A DNA stretch of 46,742 nt from Klebsiella pneumoniae (lineage in GTDB: Bacteria > Pseudomonadota > Gammaproteobacteria > Pseudomonadales > Pseudohongiellaceae). Location of the stretch: positions 1-46,742 of the forward strand of contig CAMBPO010000017.1 in assembly GCA_945869725.1 (NCBI GenBank), read 5' to 3'. Of the stretch, positions 25,795-35,082 are shown piece by piece. Every line of letters begins with the position of its first letter. The stretch's first letter is position 1. Under the pieces are notes generated by a model that saw only the letters and a program-made list of their open reading frames with translations, had not been told where the DNA came from and made no database searches. A program made the translations under genes and the position numbers.

Positions 25795-26429
25795 TGCTTG
25801 ATCTCCTGTTGGCAGAAAATGTCATGAAGTTGATGGATGATGGTCAGCGCTGGCCCCGGGCCCTGCCACCGGCAAAATAATGTACAACGCAATCCAGCCA
25901 AACGCGGCTTTGGAGTCGCGCTTGTAATGATTAACGGGTGTTCATCAGGAACTACACGGCGTACATAGTCAATCAGTCGCATAACCTGTAGTTTGCGCTC
26001 ATGCTCCAGCAAGCCCAGATGAATGCAGATCAGATGGATGCTGCCGTTATCCGTACCGGCAATGGTGCCGTGCAGAAAACCGCGCTGCGAGAAGTTAACA
26101 AACGATGCGTCAATATTGTCCCAATTGATAAACGGGTGCGCACTCAGGATTGCATTGCCATGGTGACCATGCTGATAAATGGCGTTTTTTCCGTAGGCAT
26201 GGTGTGGCCAGACAGAATCCGCCAGATACTCCAGTTGAGTGCCGTCAGGCCAGTGTTGCACATGTTGGCGGTGACGCTCATTGTCACCAACCACTTCCTG
26301 AAGAAAAACCAGGTTGGCGTTACTGGCGCGAAGATGCTCGCGAATATGCGATAACACAAGTCGCCTGGGGCCGAGTGCAAATCCTTTATGAATGTTTAGC
26401 GTCAGGATTCTGAATCGCTGGGCGGACAT
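25791..26429 (-). pseudogene. Endonuclease/exonuclease/phosphatase (YbhP-like) gene, 3' part lost
   Basis: The first about 178 codons encode an EEP-superfamily protein similar to YbhP: ILTLNIHKGFALGPRR, LVFLQEVVGDNERH (catalytic Glu), HGNAILSAHPF, GSIHLICIHLGLLEHERK. The next strand begins DEHPLIIT, where the family has a G-D-F-N-D-W catalytic motif, but the frame then reads SATPKPRLAGLRCTLF and ends at 212 residues. The catalytic GDFND and the terminal S-D-H motif are absent, so the product should be inactive. In the +1 frame the sequence at the break resembles the start of a cardiolipin synthase (separate entry). The gene lies between speE (27 bases upstream) and the yedE pair. Confidence 0.7.
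25858..25926 (-). pseudogene. Fragment of a cardiolipin-synthase/PLD N-terminal domain
   Basis: Read on the minus strand in the frame one base off the nuclease frame, 23 codons give YKRDSKAAFGWIALYIIL followed by PVAGP. This closely follows the PLDc_N consensus at the start of cardiolipin synthases (basic residues, R-D, A-x-G-W-I, hydrophobic, P-x-x-G). No start, no rest of the gene and an in-frame stop soon after. In enterobacteria ybhP (EEP) is directly followed by the cardiolipin synthase gene clsB, so this looks like the remnant of that neighbour after deletions. Assigned from memory of the consensus. Confidence 0.5.
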
Positions 26430-26456
26430 GTTGGACCCAAAAGACGGTGATTGATG

Positions 26457-27344
26457 TCATCGGACGCGATCAGCATTCTTGTCTTGCAGCATATCCAGCA
26501 AATAGCGAGGCAATGCAAACGCAGCCAGGTGCAGCTCGGGCGTGTAATAACGTGACGGAATATTCTGCGCCTGCCAGCGTTGATGCAGCGTATCCAATGT
26601 GATGTTGAGCAGATCGGGATTATCGCTGGCCCAGGCAAAGGTCATCAGGCCACCGATATAACTGGGCACAGCCGCGCTATAAAAACGCCAGTCATTAAAT
26701 AAGCGGGAAAGTCGTGCTGCTGTATCCGTGAATTCAGATGTCTGCATAAACGGCACGCCATTCTGCGTCACCAACACCCCGCCTGGGTTCAGACTGCGTT
26801 GGCAACCGGCATAAAAATCTTTACTGAACAGGACCTCTCCCGGCCCTACCGGATCGGTAGAGTCGGAAATAATCACATCAAAGCGCTCTTGTGTGGTTTG
26901 TACAAAATCAAAACCATCGCCGATCACGATGTGTGCGCGCGGATCATCATAGGCGCCATTGCTGTGACCGGGAAACCAGGTTTTTGATAATTCAATCACC
27001 GATGGATCGATCTCCACCTGCGTTACGTGTTTCACAGTCTTGTGACGGCAGACTTCACGCAGTATGCCACCATCGCCGCCACCGATGATCAGCACGCGTT
27101 GCGCATTGCCATGAGCGATCAGCGGAACATGTGTGAGCATTTCGTGATAAATAAACTCATCACCTTCGGTGGTTTGCACAATTCCATCCAGCGCAAGCAC
27201 CCGCCCGAATTGCTCATTGCGAAAGATTAGCAGATGCTGATGTGCGGACTTTTCCTCAAACAATATCTCATCAACACGAAAGCTCTGACCGTAGGATGAG
27301 TACAGTGTTTCTGTCCACAGTGGGCGTGCAGTGACCGCTGTCAA
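26457..27344 (-). CDS. speE: Polyamine aminopropyltransferase (spermidine synthase)
   Basis: A 295-aa protein with all aminopropyltransferase motifs: YQ-type N-terminal beta domain (LWTETLYSSYGQSFRV), VLIIGGGDGGILREVCRH (SAM-fold glycine loop), VEIDPSVIELSKTWFP, the catalytic DVIISDSTDPVGPGEVLF, and QNGVPFMQTSE. It transfers aminopropyl from decarboxylated SAM to putrescine, releasing methylthioadenosine. Its start overlaps the speD stop by 4 bases, so the two are translationally coupled. This is the genuine spermidine synthase, in contrast to the gene at 24010. Confidence 0.96.
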   Translation of the reverse strand: MTAVTARPLWTETLYSSYGQSFRVDEILFEEKSAHQHLLIFRNEQFGRVLALDGIVQTTEGDEFIYHEMLTHVPLIAHGNAQRVLIIGGGDGGILREVCRHKTVKHVTQVEIDPSVIELSKTWFPGHSNGAYDDPRAHIVIGDGFDFVQTTQERFDVIISDSTDPVGPGEVLFSKDFYAGCQRSLNPGGVLVTQNGVPFMQTSEFTDTAARLSRLFNDWRFYSAAVPSYIGGLMTFAWASDNPDLLNITLDTLHQRWQAQNIPSRYYTPELHLAAFALPRYLLDMLQDKNADRVR

Positions 27345-27844
27345 TTTTCGAAAGCCGATTGTGTCATGCCGCGCAACTGTTCCCCGATCATAATTCGCTC
27401 GGGTTTAAAGGCACCTTTCAGAATGGGAATTGCCTTTTCTGGTTGCGCATCTCCGCACATAAAAATATCAAACGCAGCATAACCGCGCTCTGGCCAGGTA
27501 TGGACGCTGATATGCGATTCAGCCAGCACCGCTACGCCGGAGATCCCGCCATTGGGCGAGAAATGGTGCAGGTGGATATGCAGCAAGGTAGCACCACATT
27601 TTTCGATGCATTCGCGAAATTTAAGCTCCATCAACTCCAGATCGGTGAGGTTGTGTGCGCCCCAAAAATCGATCAGTAAGTGAGTGCCGGCAAACTCGAT
27701 GCCGTTGCGGCGAATAAAGTGATCTTTGGGTTCAGCATTGGCCTCGCCACTAAAACTGGGCCACTTATTTTCGTTGGCGCTGCTGATGCTCTCACTGGCA
27801 GTATTTATTTTGAGAGTCTCTTTAATGGAGGAGGTTGAACTCAT
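27341..27844 (-). CDS. speD: S-adenosylmethionine decarboxylase proenzyme
   Basis: A 167-aa class 1B AdoMet decarboxylase. The self-cleavage site is Glu109-Ser110 in AESHISVHTWPE; Ser110 becomes the pyruvoyl group, with His115 and Cys130 (DIFMCGD) at the catalytic spacing known from the Thermotoga enzyme. It supplies decarboxylated SAM to SpeE. Compared with the usual 120-135 residues it has an extra N-terminal stretch of about 45 residues, Ser/Glu/Asn-rich and probably disordered, so a later start is conceivable. First gene of the leftward cluster; a 306-base untranslated region lies upstream. Confidence 0.94.
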   Translation of the reverse strand: MSSTSSIKETLKINTASESISSANENKWPSFSGEANAEPKDHFIRRNGIEFAGTHLLIDFWGAHNLTDLELMELKFRECIEKCGATLLHIHLHHFSPNGGISGVAVLAESHISVHTWPERGYAAFDIFMCGDAQPEKAIPILKGAFKPERIMIGEQLRGMTQSAFEN

Positions 27845-28150
27845 AATCCTTACCCCAAAAAAAGATGGCGGTGAACTTATAATCCGTCAGGGTTGCTGTA
27901 GCACAGCAGACTCTTTCCAGGCTATCAGTCTCCGAACCATACGTGTTTAGTTTGATGATACATCGTTTAATACGATTGATTGCCACTCTGCTGCTGACAT
28001 CTTGAAATTTGCAGAGGAGCCGGAGTTTATGTATTTTTTGCCGAATTACAAGCTAAATCCGGACGTTTGACAGAGCGACGCACAGGCTGACTGCGATCTT
28101 AACTGCACAGATCCTTGCAGTTAAGATCGGTTTGCCGCTATCTGCGGTAA
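27845..28150. other. 306-base gene-free region upstream of speD
   Basis: No protein gene seen. On the speD side, TGCTGT and ACAGCA (27894-27908) form a 6-bp hairpin about 50-65 bases from the speD start, and an A/T tract (27855-27863) lies just before the ribosome binding site, giving the region a leader-like look. It does not match any riboswitch I recognise. On the other side lies the strong inverted repeat described separately. Confidence 0.4.
28094..28129. repeat. Perfect 14-base inverted repeat with 8-base loop
   Basis: CGATCTTAACTGCA at 28094-28107 and TGCAGTTAAGATCG at 28116-28129, loop CAGATCCT. It lies 21 bases beyond the stop of the leftward acyl-CoA dehydrogenase gene, so it is placed like a terminator, but no T-run follows in that direction. 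Could be a factor-assisted terminator, an RNA-stabilising hairpin, or an operator for speD. Confidence 0.7.
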
Positions 28151-29299
28151 CTAGGACGCCGCCTTGATCATGTTTCGGGCGATGATAATTTGTTGGATTT
28201 GTGACGTGCCTTCGTAGAGCCGGAACAGACGTACATCGCGATAAAAACGCTCAACAGCATATTCGGAAATATATCCGGCGCCACCATGAATCTGCACAGC
28301 ACGATCGGCTACTCGCCCTACCATTTCTGTTGCAAATAGTTTGCAGGCCGCAGATTCGGTGCTGATGTTTTTGCCTTCATCGCGCAGTCGTGATGCATCA
28401 AGCACCATACACTTAGCAGCATATGTCTCAGTTTTGGAGTCAGCAAGCATGGCCTGAATAAGTTGATGTTCAGCGATGGCAACACCGAACTGTTTGCGAT
28501 CAATTGCGTAACGCAAAGCGTCTTCGATCAGGCGTTCAGCAACACCAACACTGACGCCGGCAATGTGCAACCGGCCCCGGTCAAGTACCTTCATTGCTGT
28601 AATAAATCCGTCACCTTCTTTGCCGACAAGGTTGGCTGCTGGAACGCGGCAATTGTCAAAAATGACATCACAGGTCAATGAACCGGCCTGGCCCATCTTT
28701 TTATCGACGGCGCCCAGAATAATACCGGGCGTGCCTTTTTCAACAATAAACGCAGAGATGCCACGTGCACCTTTTATATCAGGGTTGGTGCGCGCCATGA
28801 CGTTAAAGGTGTCGGCTACGGGGCCATTGGTAATGTAGCGTTTGGTGCCGTTGATCACAAAATGGTCGCCGTCACGCACGGCGGTTGTTTTCAGTGATCC
28901 GGCATCGGATCCAACGTCGGGTTCGGTCAGACAAAAGCAGCCGACCCACTCGCCGCTGGCATACTTGGGTAGAAATTTCTGCTTCTGCTCTTCAGTGCCA
29001 TCAAACACCACTGCGGCAGAGCCGATGCCGTTGTTGGTGCCCAGGATTGACCGGAATGCCGGAGAGGTATGACCCAGTGCCATAGCAACATGGATTTCCT
29101 CTTCCATGGTCAGGCCGAGACCACCATATTCCTCCGGTATGGTCATGCCAAACAGCCCCAGTTCTTTCATCTCCTGGATGATTTCATCGGGGACTTTGTA
29201 CTCTTCAGCGACCTGTTGCTCAGCCGGGATCAGTCTTTCCCGGACAAAACGTTCAACCATATCAATGAGTTGATTTAATGTTTCCTGATCTCGAATCAT
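28151..29299 (-). CDS. Acyl-CoA dehydrogenase (classical homotetrameric type)
   Basis: A 382-aa dehydrogenase with the full classical set: FGMTIPEEYGGLGL, CFCLTEPDVGSDAGSLKTTA, FVINGTKRYITNGPVAD, DRKQFGVAIAEHQLIQAMLA, QIHGGAGYISEYAVERFYRD, and the catalytic glutamate (about Glu363) in RLYEGTSQIQQ, the short/medium-chain type position. It introduces the first double bond in beta-oxidation and passes electrons to ETF. Divergent from the thiolase-FadB operon, whose products act on later steps. GAGG lies 6 bases before the ATG. Confidence 0.95.
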   Translation of the reverse strand: MIRDQETLNQLIDMVERFVRERLIPAEQQVAEEYKVPDEIIQEMKELGLFGMTIPEEYGGLGLTMEEEIHVAMALGHTSPAFRSILGTNNGIGSAAVVFDGTEEQKQKFLPKYASGEWVGCFCLTEPDVGSDAGSLKTTAVRDGDHFVINGTKRYITNGPVADTFNVMARTNPDIKGARGISAFIVEKGTPGIILGAVDKKMGQAGSLTCDVIFDNCRVPAANLVGKEGDGFITAMKVLDRGRLHIAGVSVGVAERLIEDALRYAIDRKQFGVAIAEHQLIQAMLADSKTETYAAKCMVLDASRLRDEGKNISTESAACKLFATEMVGRVADRAVQIHGGAGYISEYAVERFYRDVRLFRLYEGTSQIQQIIIARNMIKAAS

Positions 29300-29492
29300 G
29301 TTTGGCCTCTTTCATGATGCAGCTGTCTGACAGTATCGGTGTTTCTGTTTAACGCGTGGTTTAACTATCGAGCGGGGGTTCGGCATAATACCCCGAACGA
29401 GCGTCCGGAGTCGAATTCCACCCCCGAAAGGCATGTGCTACCATGCGGCGCGGTATCGAAAACAATGTTATGCGGAACAAGAGAACAATTCT

Positions 29493-30707
29493 ATGAGTCA
29501 ATTTCAAGATGCCTTTATCTATGACGGTGCACGTACCGCGTTTGGTCGTCACGGCGGATGTTTGTCGTCTATCCGCCCGGATGACCTGCTTGCCCATGTT
29601 ATTCGCAGCCTAGTTGGTCGGAACGTCTTTAGTCCTGAAGCCTACGAAGACGTCATCATTGGCAACACCAACCAGGCGGGTGAAGATTGCCGCAATGTGG
29701 CTCGATTTGCAGCGCTGCTGGCAGGGTTACCGCGCAGCGTGGGTGGCCTTACCATTAACCGGCTTTGTGGCTCAGGTCTGGCAGCAGTATTGGATGCCAG
29801 TCGTGGCGTAAAAGCCGGTGAGGGCGAATTGTTTCTTGCCGGCGGTGTTGAGTCGATGAGCCGTGCGCCACTGATTCTGTCAAAGGCTCACTCAGCATTT
29901 GATCGTGGTCAGCAGATTGCCGACAGTACCTTGGGTGCGCGTTTCACCAATCCCTTGTTCGCCAGCGGTTTTGGCAATGACACCATGCCGCAGACTGCAG
30001 ACAATATTGCCACTGACCTTGGCATTACCCGCCAGCAAAGCGATCTGTTTGCAGCGGCGTCGCAGGCGCGGTACGAAGCCGCCAGAGCGTCAGGTTTTTT
30101 TAACGGTGAGATCATCACCACGGAAGTCTCTCGGGGCAAAAAACTGCCACCGCTGCTCATTAACAGTGATGAACATCCGCGTGCGGATTCAACGCTTGAT
30201 TCGCTCACAGGACTGCGCCCCTTGTTTGAAGGAGGAGTGGTGACTGCGGGTAATGCGTCGGGAATCAACGATGGCGCGGCAGCACTGATTATCGGTAATG
30301 CGGCAATTGGTGAGCGATACGGCGTCAAGCCGCGCGCTCGTATTATTGCAGGCGCTATCGCCGGCGTTGAGCCACGGGTGATGGGTCTCGGTCCGGTGTT
30401 CGCGGCACACAAGGCGCTGGCCCGTGCAGGATTAAAACTTGGCGATATGGACGTCATCGAAATTAATGAAGCATTCGCGACCCAAGTCTTGGGCTGCCTG
30501 AAAATGCTTGACGTCGATTTTAATGATTCACGTGTCAACCCTAATGGGGGTGCGATTGCGGTGGGTCATCCACTGGGGGCCTCAGGTGCGCGGATTGCAC
30601 TGAGCACTGTGCGTCAGCTTGAACGCAGTGGCGGACGTTACGCCATGGTGAGCCTGTGTATCGGCATTGGCCAGGGTGTGGCAGCGATTATCGAACGCTG
30701 CGAGTGA
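29493..30707 (+). CDS. Acetyl-CoA acyltransferase (thiolase, PcaF/FadA-like)
   Basis: A 404-aa thiolase. The acylated cysteine is Cys92 in INRLCGSGLAAV; the other active-site blocks are EINEAFATQVL, NPNGGAIAVGHPLGASGAR (catalytic His) and SLCIGIGQGVAAIIE (second Cys). N-terminal IGNTNQAGEDCRNVAR is like that of beta-ketoadipyl-CoA thiolases. It cleaves 3-ketoacyl-CoA to acetyl-CoA and a shortened acyl-CoA. ATG 29493 is preferred; a frame extending to 29433 lacks a ribosome binding site. Followed after 55 bases by the bifunctional enzyme. Confidence 0.94.
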   Translation: MSQFQDAFIYDGARTAFGRHGGCLSSIRPDDLLAHVIRSLVGRNVFSPEAYEDVIIGNTNQAGEDCRNVARFAALLAGLPRSVGGLTINRLCGSGLAAVLDASRGVKAGEGELFLAGGVESMSRAPLILSKAHSAFDRGQQIADSTLGARFTNPLFASGFGNDTMPQTADNIATDLGITRQQSDLFAAASQARYEAARASGFFNGEIITTEVSRGKKLPPLLINSDEHPRADSTLDSLTGLRPLFEGGVVTAGNASGINDGAAALIIGNAAIGERYGVKPRARIIAGAIAGVEPRVMGLGPVFAAHKALARAGLKLGDMDVIEINEAFATQVLGCLKMLDVDFNDSRVNPNGGAIAVGHPLGASGARIALSTVRQLERSGGRYAMVSLCIGIGQGVAAIIERCE

Positions 30708-30762
30708 CAGATATTCAAATAAACGTTTTCCCAATTTAATCAGCTCTGTAAGGGATCCTCTC

Positions 30763-32868
30763 ATGTCCAGTGTTGTCAGTTACGAAGTGATCAATAATGT
30801 TGGTGTTATCAAGGTTAACAGCCCGCCCGTGAACGCTCTGTCGCAGGCAGTGCGTGCCGGCATACTTGACGCAGTGAATGCAGCGCAGAAAGATGCCTCG
30901 GAGGCGATCGTGCTGATGTGTGATGGCCGCACGTTTATCGCGGGCGCAGACATTACCGAGTTTGGCAAACCGCCAATGGCGCCTTCACTTCCTGACGTTC
31001 TGGGTGCTATTGAAGGCTCTTCAAAGCTGGTGATTGCCGCCATTCACGGCACCGCGCTGGGCGGCGGGTTTGAAGTGGCTCTGGCCTGTCACTACCGCTG
31101 TGCGGTGCCGTCCGCCAAGGTGGGTCTGCCTGAGGTCAAGCTCGGTCTGCTGCCGGGCGCGGGTGGTACCCAGCGCGTACCGCGCATCGCAGGTGTAAAG
31201 GCAGCATTGGAGATGATTACCTCTGGCGACCCGATAGCCGCGGCGCAGGCCAGCGATATGGGTCTGATTGATGAGGTATTGGGCAGCGAAAATCTGTTAG
31301 CCGGGGCCCTTGCCTATGCACATGACCTTGTCGAGTCTGGTGCCAAACTTAAACGTATCCGTGATATCAGTATCGACCCGGCTACAGTCGAACCCGGTTT
31401 TTTTGACGCGTACCGTAAACAGATAGCCAAACGCGCACGTGGTCAGATTGCACAGGATCGTATTGTTTCGTGTATTGAAGCTGCCGTTGGACAACCCATC
31501 GATGCCGGTCTGGAAGTGGAGCGCAAACTGTTTATGGAACTGGTGACATCGCCACAGTCCAGCGCGATGCTCCATGCGTTTTTTGCCGAGCGTGAAGCGG
31601 CCAAGATTAAAGACCTGCCCAAGGATACCGCCGCGCGCGACATCAGGCAGGTGGCGATCATCGGCAGCGGCACGATGGGTGGTGGCATTGCCATGTGTTT
31701 TGCCAACGTCGGTATTCCGGTCAAACTGGTTGAACTCAGCGCTGAAGCTCTGGAGCGCGGCCTGGGTGTCATCAAAAAGAATTACAGCATGACTGTGCAA
31801 AAGGGCAAATTGTCTGAGGCCGATATGGCCAAGCGTGTGGCGCTGATTACTGGCACAACCAGTTATGACGATATTGGTGATGCGGATCTGGTAATCGAAG
31901 CGGTGTTTGAAAACCCTGATGTCAAAAAAGAAGTGTTTGCAAAACTCGATGCGGTATGCAAACCCGGCTGTATTCTGGCGTCCAACACTTCTTATCAGGA
32001 TGTCAACATGATTGCTGACTCCACAAAGCGTCCGCAGGACGTGGTGGGGATGCACTTCTTCAGTCCGGCCAATGTGATGAAGCTGCTGGAAGTGGTTCGT
32101 GGCGACAAAACGTCACACGAAGTGCTGGCAACGGTCATGCAGATTGGTAAAAAGATTGGCAAGGTCTGTGTGTTGTCCCGGGTTTGTTACGGGTTTATCG
32201 GCAATCGCATGTTAACCGGCTACGGGCGCCAGGCGCACATGCTGTTGCTTGACGGCGCAACTCCCGCACAGGTTGACGCGGCCGCTGAAAAATTTGGTAT
32301 GGCAATGGGCCCGCTGGCAGTGGGCGATCTTGCCGGTCTGGATATTGGTTACAAAGCTCGTCAGGCGCGCACTGACGTCGAACACGACCCCAAGACACAT
32401 TGCATCGCCAGTGCGCTGGTTGAAATGGGCCGTATGGGTCAGAAGACAGGTGCCGGGTATTACTCATATGACCCGGCGACCCGCGCCCGGCTCAATGATG
32501 CCGCCGTTGAAGCATTGATAAAACAGAAAGCGGCAGAGTTGGGTGTGACTCAACGCGTCATCAGTGAGCAGGAGATTGTTGATCGTCTGTTCTTCCCGCT
32601 GATCAACGAAGGCGCACTGATTCTGGAAGAGGGTATTGCCCAGCGCCCGGGCGATATCGATATCGTTTACCTGTACGGTTACGGCTTCCCGGGTGCCAAA
32701 GGCGGTCCCATGTGTTATGCCGACCATGTGGGCCTAAAAAACGTTGTTGATCGCATTAACCAATTTGCCGGCACCTTGGGCGCAGATTACTGGAAGCCAG
32801 CGCCCTTGCTGGTCAAACTGGCCAGCGAAGGCAAAACATTTGCTGACTGGGCCAAAGAAAACGCATAA
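30763..32868 (+). CDS. Bifunctional enoyl-CoA hydratase / 3-hydroxyacyl-CoA dehydrogenase
   Basis: A 701-aa multifunctional beta-oxidation protein in the peroxisomal/bacterial 'hydratase first' order. Residues 1-190 are a crotonase domain: [11 protein letters not shown], oxyanion [18 protein letters not shown], and [19 protein letters not shown] with both catalytic Glu positions. From about residue 298 comes an NAD-binding 3-hydroxyacyl-CoA dehydrogenase domain ([20 protein letters not shown]; catalytic His-Glu region [18 protein letters not shown]), then two C-terminal 3HCDH domains ([25 protein letters not shown]). It hydrates enoyl-CoA and oxidises the 3-hydroxy product for the thiolase encoded just upstream. 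ATG 30763 has AAGGGA upstream. Confidence 0.95.
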   Translation: MSSVVSYEVINNVGVIKVNSPPVNALSQAVRAGILDAVNAAQKDASEAIVLMCDGRTFIAGADITEFGKPPMAPSLPDVLGAIEGSSKLVIAAIHGTALGGGFEVALACHYRCAVPSAKVGLPEVKLGLLPGAGGTQRVPRIAGVKAALEMITSGDPIAAAQASDMGLIDEVLGSENLLAGALAYAHDLVESGAKLKRIRDISIDPATVEPGFFDAYRKQIAKRARGQIAQDRIVSCIEAAVGQPIDAGLEVERKLFMELVTSPQSSAMLHAFFAEREAAKIKDLPKDTAARDIRQVAIIGSGTMGGGIAMCFANVGIPVKLVELSAEALERGLGVIKKNYSMTVQKGKLSEADMAKRVALITGTTSYDDIGDADLVIEAVFENPDVKKEVFAKLDAVCKPGCILASNTSYQDVNMIADSTKRPQDVVGMHFFSPANVMKLLEVVRGDKTSHEVLATVMQIGKKIGKVCVLSRVCYGFIGNRMLTGYGRQAHMLLLDGATPAQVDAAAEKFGMAMGPLAVGDLAGLDIGYKARQARTDVEHDPKTHCIASALVEMGRMGQKTGAGYYSYDPATRARLNDAAVEALIKQKAAELGVTQRVISEQEIVDRLFFPLINEGALILEEGIAQRPGDIDIVYLYGYGFPGAKGGPMCYADHVGLKNVVDRINQFAGTLGADYWKPAPLLVKLASEGKTFADWAKENA

Positions 32869-32880
32869 CGAGGCAGACCC

Positions 32881-33918
32881 ATGATTTCGTATCAAACTGC
32901 GGCGCCCGGCGCGCCGCTGCAACGGGTAGAATCAGGCACACCCATTCCGCAAGGATCTGAAGTACTGGTGAAAATGCTTGCCTGTGGCGTTTGCCACTCC
33001 GATATCCATCTGCATGACGGTGAGTTTAATCTAGGCAACGACAAGAGGCTCGAAGTCGGTCGCGCGGGTTTGGTGTTGGGGCACGAGATATTTGGTGAAG
33101 TGGTTGCTATCGGCCCCGATGCCAAAGACGTCAGTGTCGGTGACCGGCGGGTGATATTTCCCTGGATTGGTTGTGGAGAATGCCCAAGCTGCCGTCGTGG
33201 CGAGGAGCATCTGTGCACACCCGGCCGTGGACTAGGCACCATGACGCAGGGTGGTTTTGCTGACCATGTGTTGGTGCCCCACTCGCGATATCTGTTTGAT
33301 AAGGGCGCTGTGAATGACGCGCTGGCGTCCACGTATGCTTGTTCCGGACTCACGGCGTACAGTGCATTGAAAAAAGTCGGCCCACTGGTTGATGGTGACG
33401 AACTGGTGCTGGTCGGTGCTGGTGGCGTTGGCATGATGGCGCTGCAGGTAGCGCTGGCACAGGGACTGCAGCCTATTGTGGTTGACATAGATGACAACAA
33501 GTTGGCTGCTGCCCTGGCACTGGGCGCAAAAGCCGTGTTCAACTCAGGTGACAAAGCGTCTGTGAAGGCCATCAAAACGCTATGCAATGGTGGCGCTTAT
33601 GTGGTGATCGATTTTGTTGGCGCCGAAGCATCGGTCAATTTTGGCTTGGGCTGCCTGCGCAAGGGCGGCAAAATCATTATTGTCGGTTTGTACGGAGGGG
33701 CATTAAACATGCCTTTGCCATTTATCCCGATGAGTGCCCGCATTATTCAGGGCAGTTACGTAGGTAGCCTGCAGGAAATGGGTGAGTTGATGGCATTGGT
33801 GCGTGCCGGCAAGATTGCGCCGATCCGTATTGAAGAGCGTCCACTGGCTGGGGTAACACAAGCGCTGGCTGATCTCAAAGCTGGCAAGGTGCAGGGGCGA
33901 GTGGTGTTAAGACCCTGA
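32881..33918 (+). CDS. Zinc-dependent alcohol dehydrogenase (MDR family)
   Basis: A 345-aa medium-chain dehydrogenase. The catalytic zinc site is Cys38 in CGVCHSDIHLHDG with the His-Glu of LVLGHEIFGEV; the structural zinc cluster is GCGECPSCRRGEEHLC (four Cys); the NAD(P) motif is VLVGAGGVGMMALQVAL followed by an acidic VVDIDDNK, favouring NAD. Starts 12 bases after the FadB-type gene with GAGG 7 bases before the ATG, so it is the third gene of the operon. An alcohol or hydroxy-acyl-CoA related to the pathway is a plausible substrate. Confidence 0.92.
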   Translation: MISYQTAAPGAPLQRVESGTPIPQGSEVLVKMLACGVCHSDIHLHDGEFNLGNDKRLEVGRAGLVLGHEIFGEVVAIGPDAKDVSVGDRRVIFPWIGCGECPSCRRGEEHLCTPGRGLGTMTQGGFADHVLVPHSRYLFDKGAVNDALASTYACSGLTAYSALKKVGPLVDGDELVLVGAGGVGMMALQVALAQGLQPIVVDIDDNKLAAALALGAKAVFNSGDKASVKAIKTLCNGGAYVVIDFVGAEASVNFGLGCLRKGGKIIIVGLYGGALNMPLPFIPMSARIIQGSYVGSLQEMGELMALVRAGKIAPIRIEERPLAGVTQALADLKAGKVQGRVVLRP

Positions 33919-33928
33919 CAGCCTGCGG

Positions 33929-33951
33929 CTGCGGATAGCGTTTATCCGCAG
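33929..33951 (+). terminator. Hairpin after the beta-oxidation operon
   Basis: CTGCGGATA and TATCCGCAG form a perfect 9-bp stem with a GCGTT loop, 11 bases after the alcohol dehydrogenase stop. No T-run follows, so it may be a factor-dependent terminator or mRNA 3'-end hairpin. Confidence 0.5.
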
Positions 33952-34033
33952 TCGAACGCCACGGTTTGTCAGATGACAGCTGATCGTGTTTGAATACCCT
34001 TCGGTCCAATAAAAACTCAAGAAGGATGTTGAT

Positions 34034-35032
34034 ATGCAAACAGTGCTGCGCCTGCTCAAACCACAAATGATCGCGGCTGCCTTTGCAGCCCTTTGTGTTT
34101 ACCTGCTACAGGGCGCTGCGCTGGCGCAAACGCCGCCAGCCAGCCCTCCCGCCGACTGGGGTCCGGTGTCCATCAACCTCGAAGAGATTCCTTATCCTTA
34201 TCCCGTGCACTTCCTGCATCGTAATCTTTACGGTCAGGATGTGCGGATTGCATACATGGATGCCGCTCCAACAGCGGCCGCCAATGGGCGAACGGTGATT
34301 TTGTTGCATGGCAGCAGTTATTACAGTTGGTACTGGGAAGACACCATGCTGGCACTGACAGCTGCAGGTTTCCGGGTCATCGCCATCGACAGACTGGGTT
34401 GGGGGCGCTCCTCCAAACCAATCATTCCATACGACGTCAATCTGCACGCCTCCAATGTTATCGCCATTCTTGACAAGCTTGGCATTCAACAGGCCGTTAT
34501 TGGCGGCCACTCACTAGGAGGGCGTCTGGCCAGTAGTTATGCGCACATTTATCCCGATCGGTTTTCTCATGTCATCCTGGTTAACCCTATCGGGCTGAAT
34601 GCTTCTGACCGCGGCAGAGCCTGGAGTGAGCCAAGTCCAGGAGATGCAGAGCCCGATCTGCAGGCTCACTACGCGGCCAATCTGCGTCAGGAGCAGAACC
34701 GCATCGTTAACTGGCGTCCTGAGTACATGGAGCACGTGCGTATCCGCTACGGCCATGCGTTGAGTGGTGATTTTCACCGGCTGAATCTGGTGCGATCCAT
34801 GAACAGCCAGTTAACTGCGCTGCCCGTGGATGCGTTCTGGCCACAGATCAATCTGCCTACGCTGTTGGTTGGTGGCGCAGTGGATGGACCAAATTACCCT
34901 GAGGCCGCACAGCGTGCCGTTGATCTGTTGCCAAACGGTTCTCTGGTGTTGTTCCCTGACGTAGGTCATAACCCCCATCTGGAGGCACCGGATCTGTTGA
35001 ACGCAGAAATACTGCGGTTCCTGAGTAATTGA
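34034..35032 (+). CDS. Exported alpha/beta hydrolase
   Basis: A 332-aa alpha/beta hydrolase. A signal sequence (residues 1-32, cleavage near GAALAQT) precedes the fold. Motifs: oxyanion VILLHGSSYYSWYW, RLGWGRSSKP, nucleophile elbow VIGGHSLGGRLASS (Ser of GHSLGG), and the catalytic histidine in VLFPDVGHNPHLEAPDLL. Likely a periplasmic esterase/hydrolase, substrate unknown. AGGA lies 7 bases before the ATG. It precedes a secreted serine hydrolase by 50 bases, and the two could form an operon. Confidence 0.9.
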   Translation: MQTVLRLLKPQMIAAAFAALCVYLLQGAALAQTPPASPPADWGPVSINLEEIPYPYPVHFLHRNLYGQDVRIAYMDAAPTAAANGRTVILLHGSSYYSWYWEDTMLALTAAGFRVIAIDRLGWGRSSKPIIPYDVNLHASNVIAILDKLGIQQAVIGGHSLGGRLASSYAHIYPDRFSHVILVNPIGLNASDRGRAWSEPSPGDAEPDLQAHYAANLRQEQNRIVNWRPEYMEHVRIRYGHALSGDFHRLNLVRSMNSQLTALPVDAFWPQINLPTLLVGGAVDGPNYPEAAQRAVDLLPNGSLVLFPDVGHNPHLEAPDLLNAEILRFLSN

Positions 35033-35082
35033 GAGTAAACGGCGCCAATGCCAAAAAAAATAAAAAATTAACGAGGTGTCAT

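Noticed and set aside
27845..28093. SAM riboswitch upstream of speD
   Set aside because: The hairpins do not match the conserved cores of the SAM riboswitch classes I know.
31297..32055. 252-codon minus-strand frame inside the bifunctional beta-oxidation gene
   Set aside because: Mirror of a strongly conserved coding region; no start signal or domain of its own.
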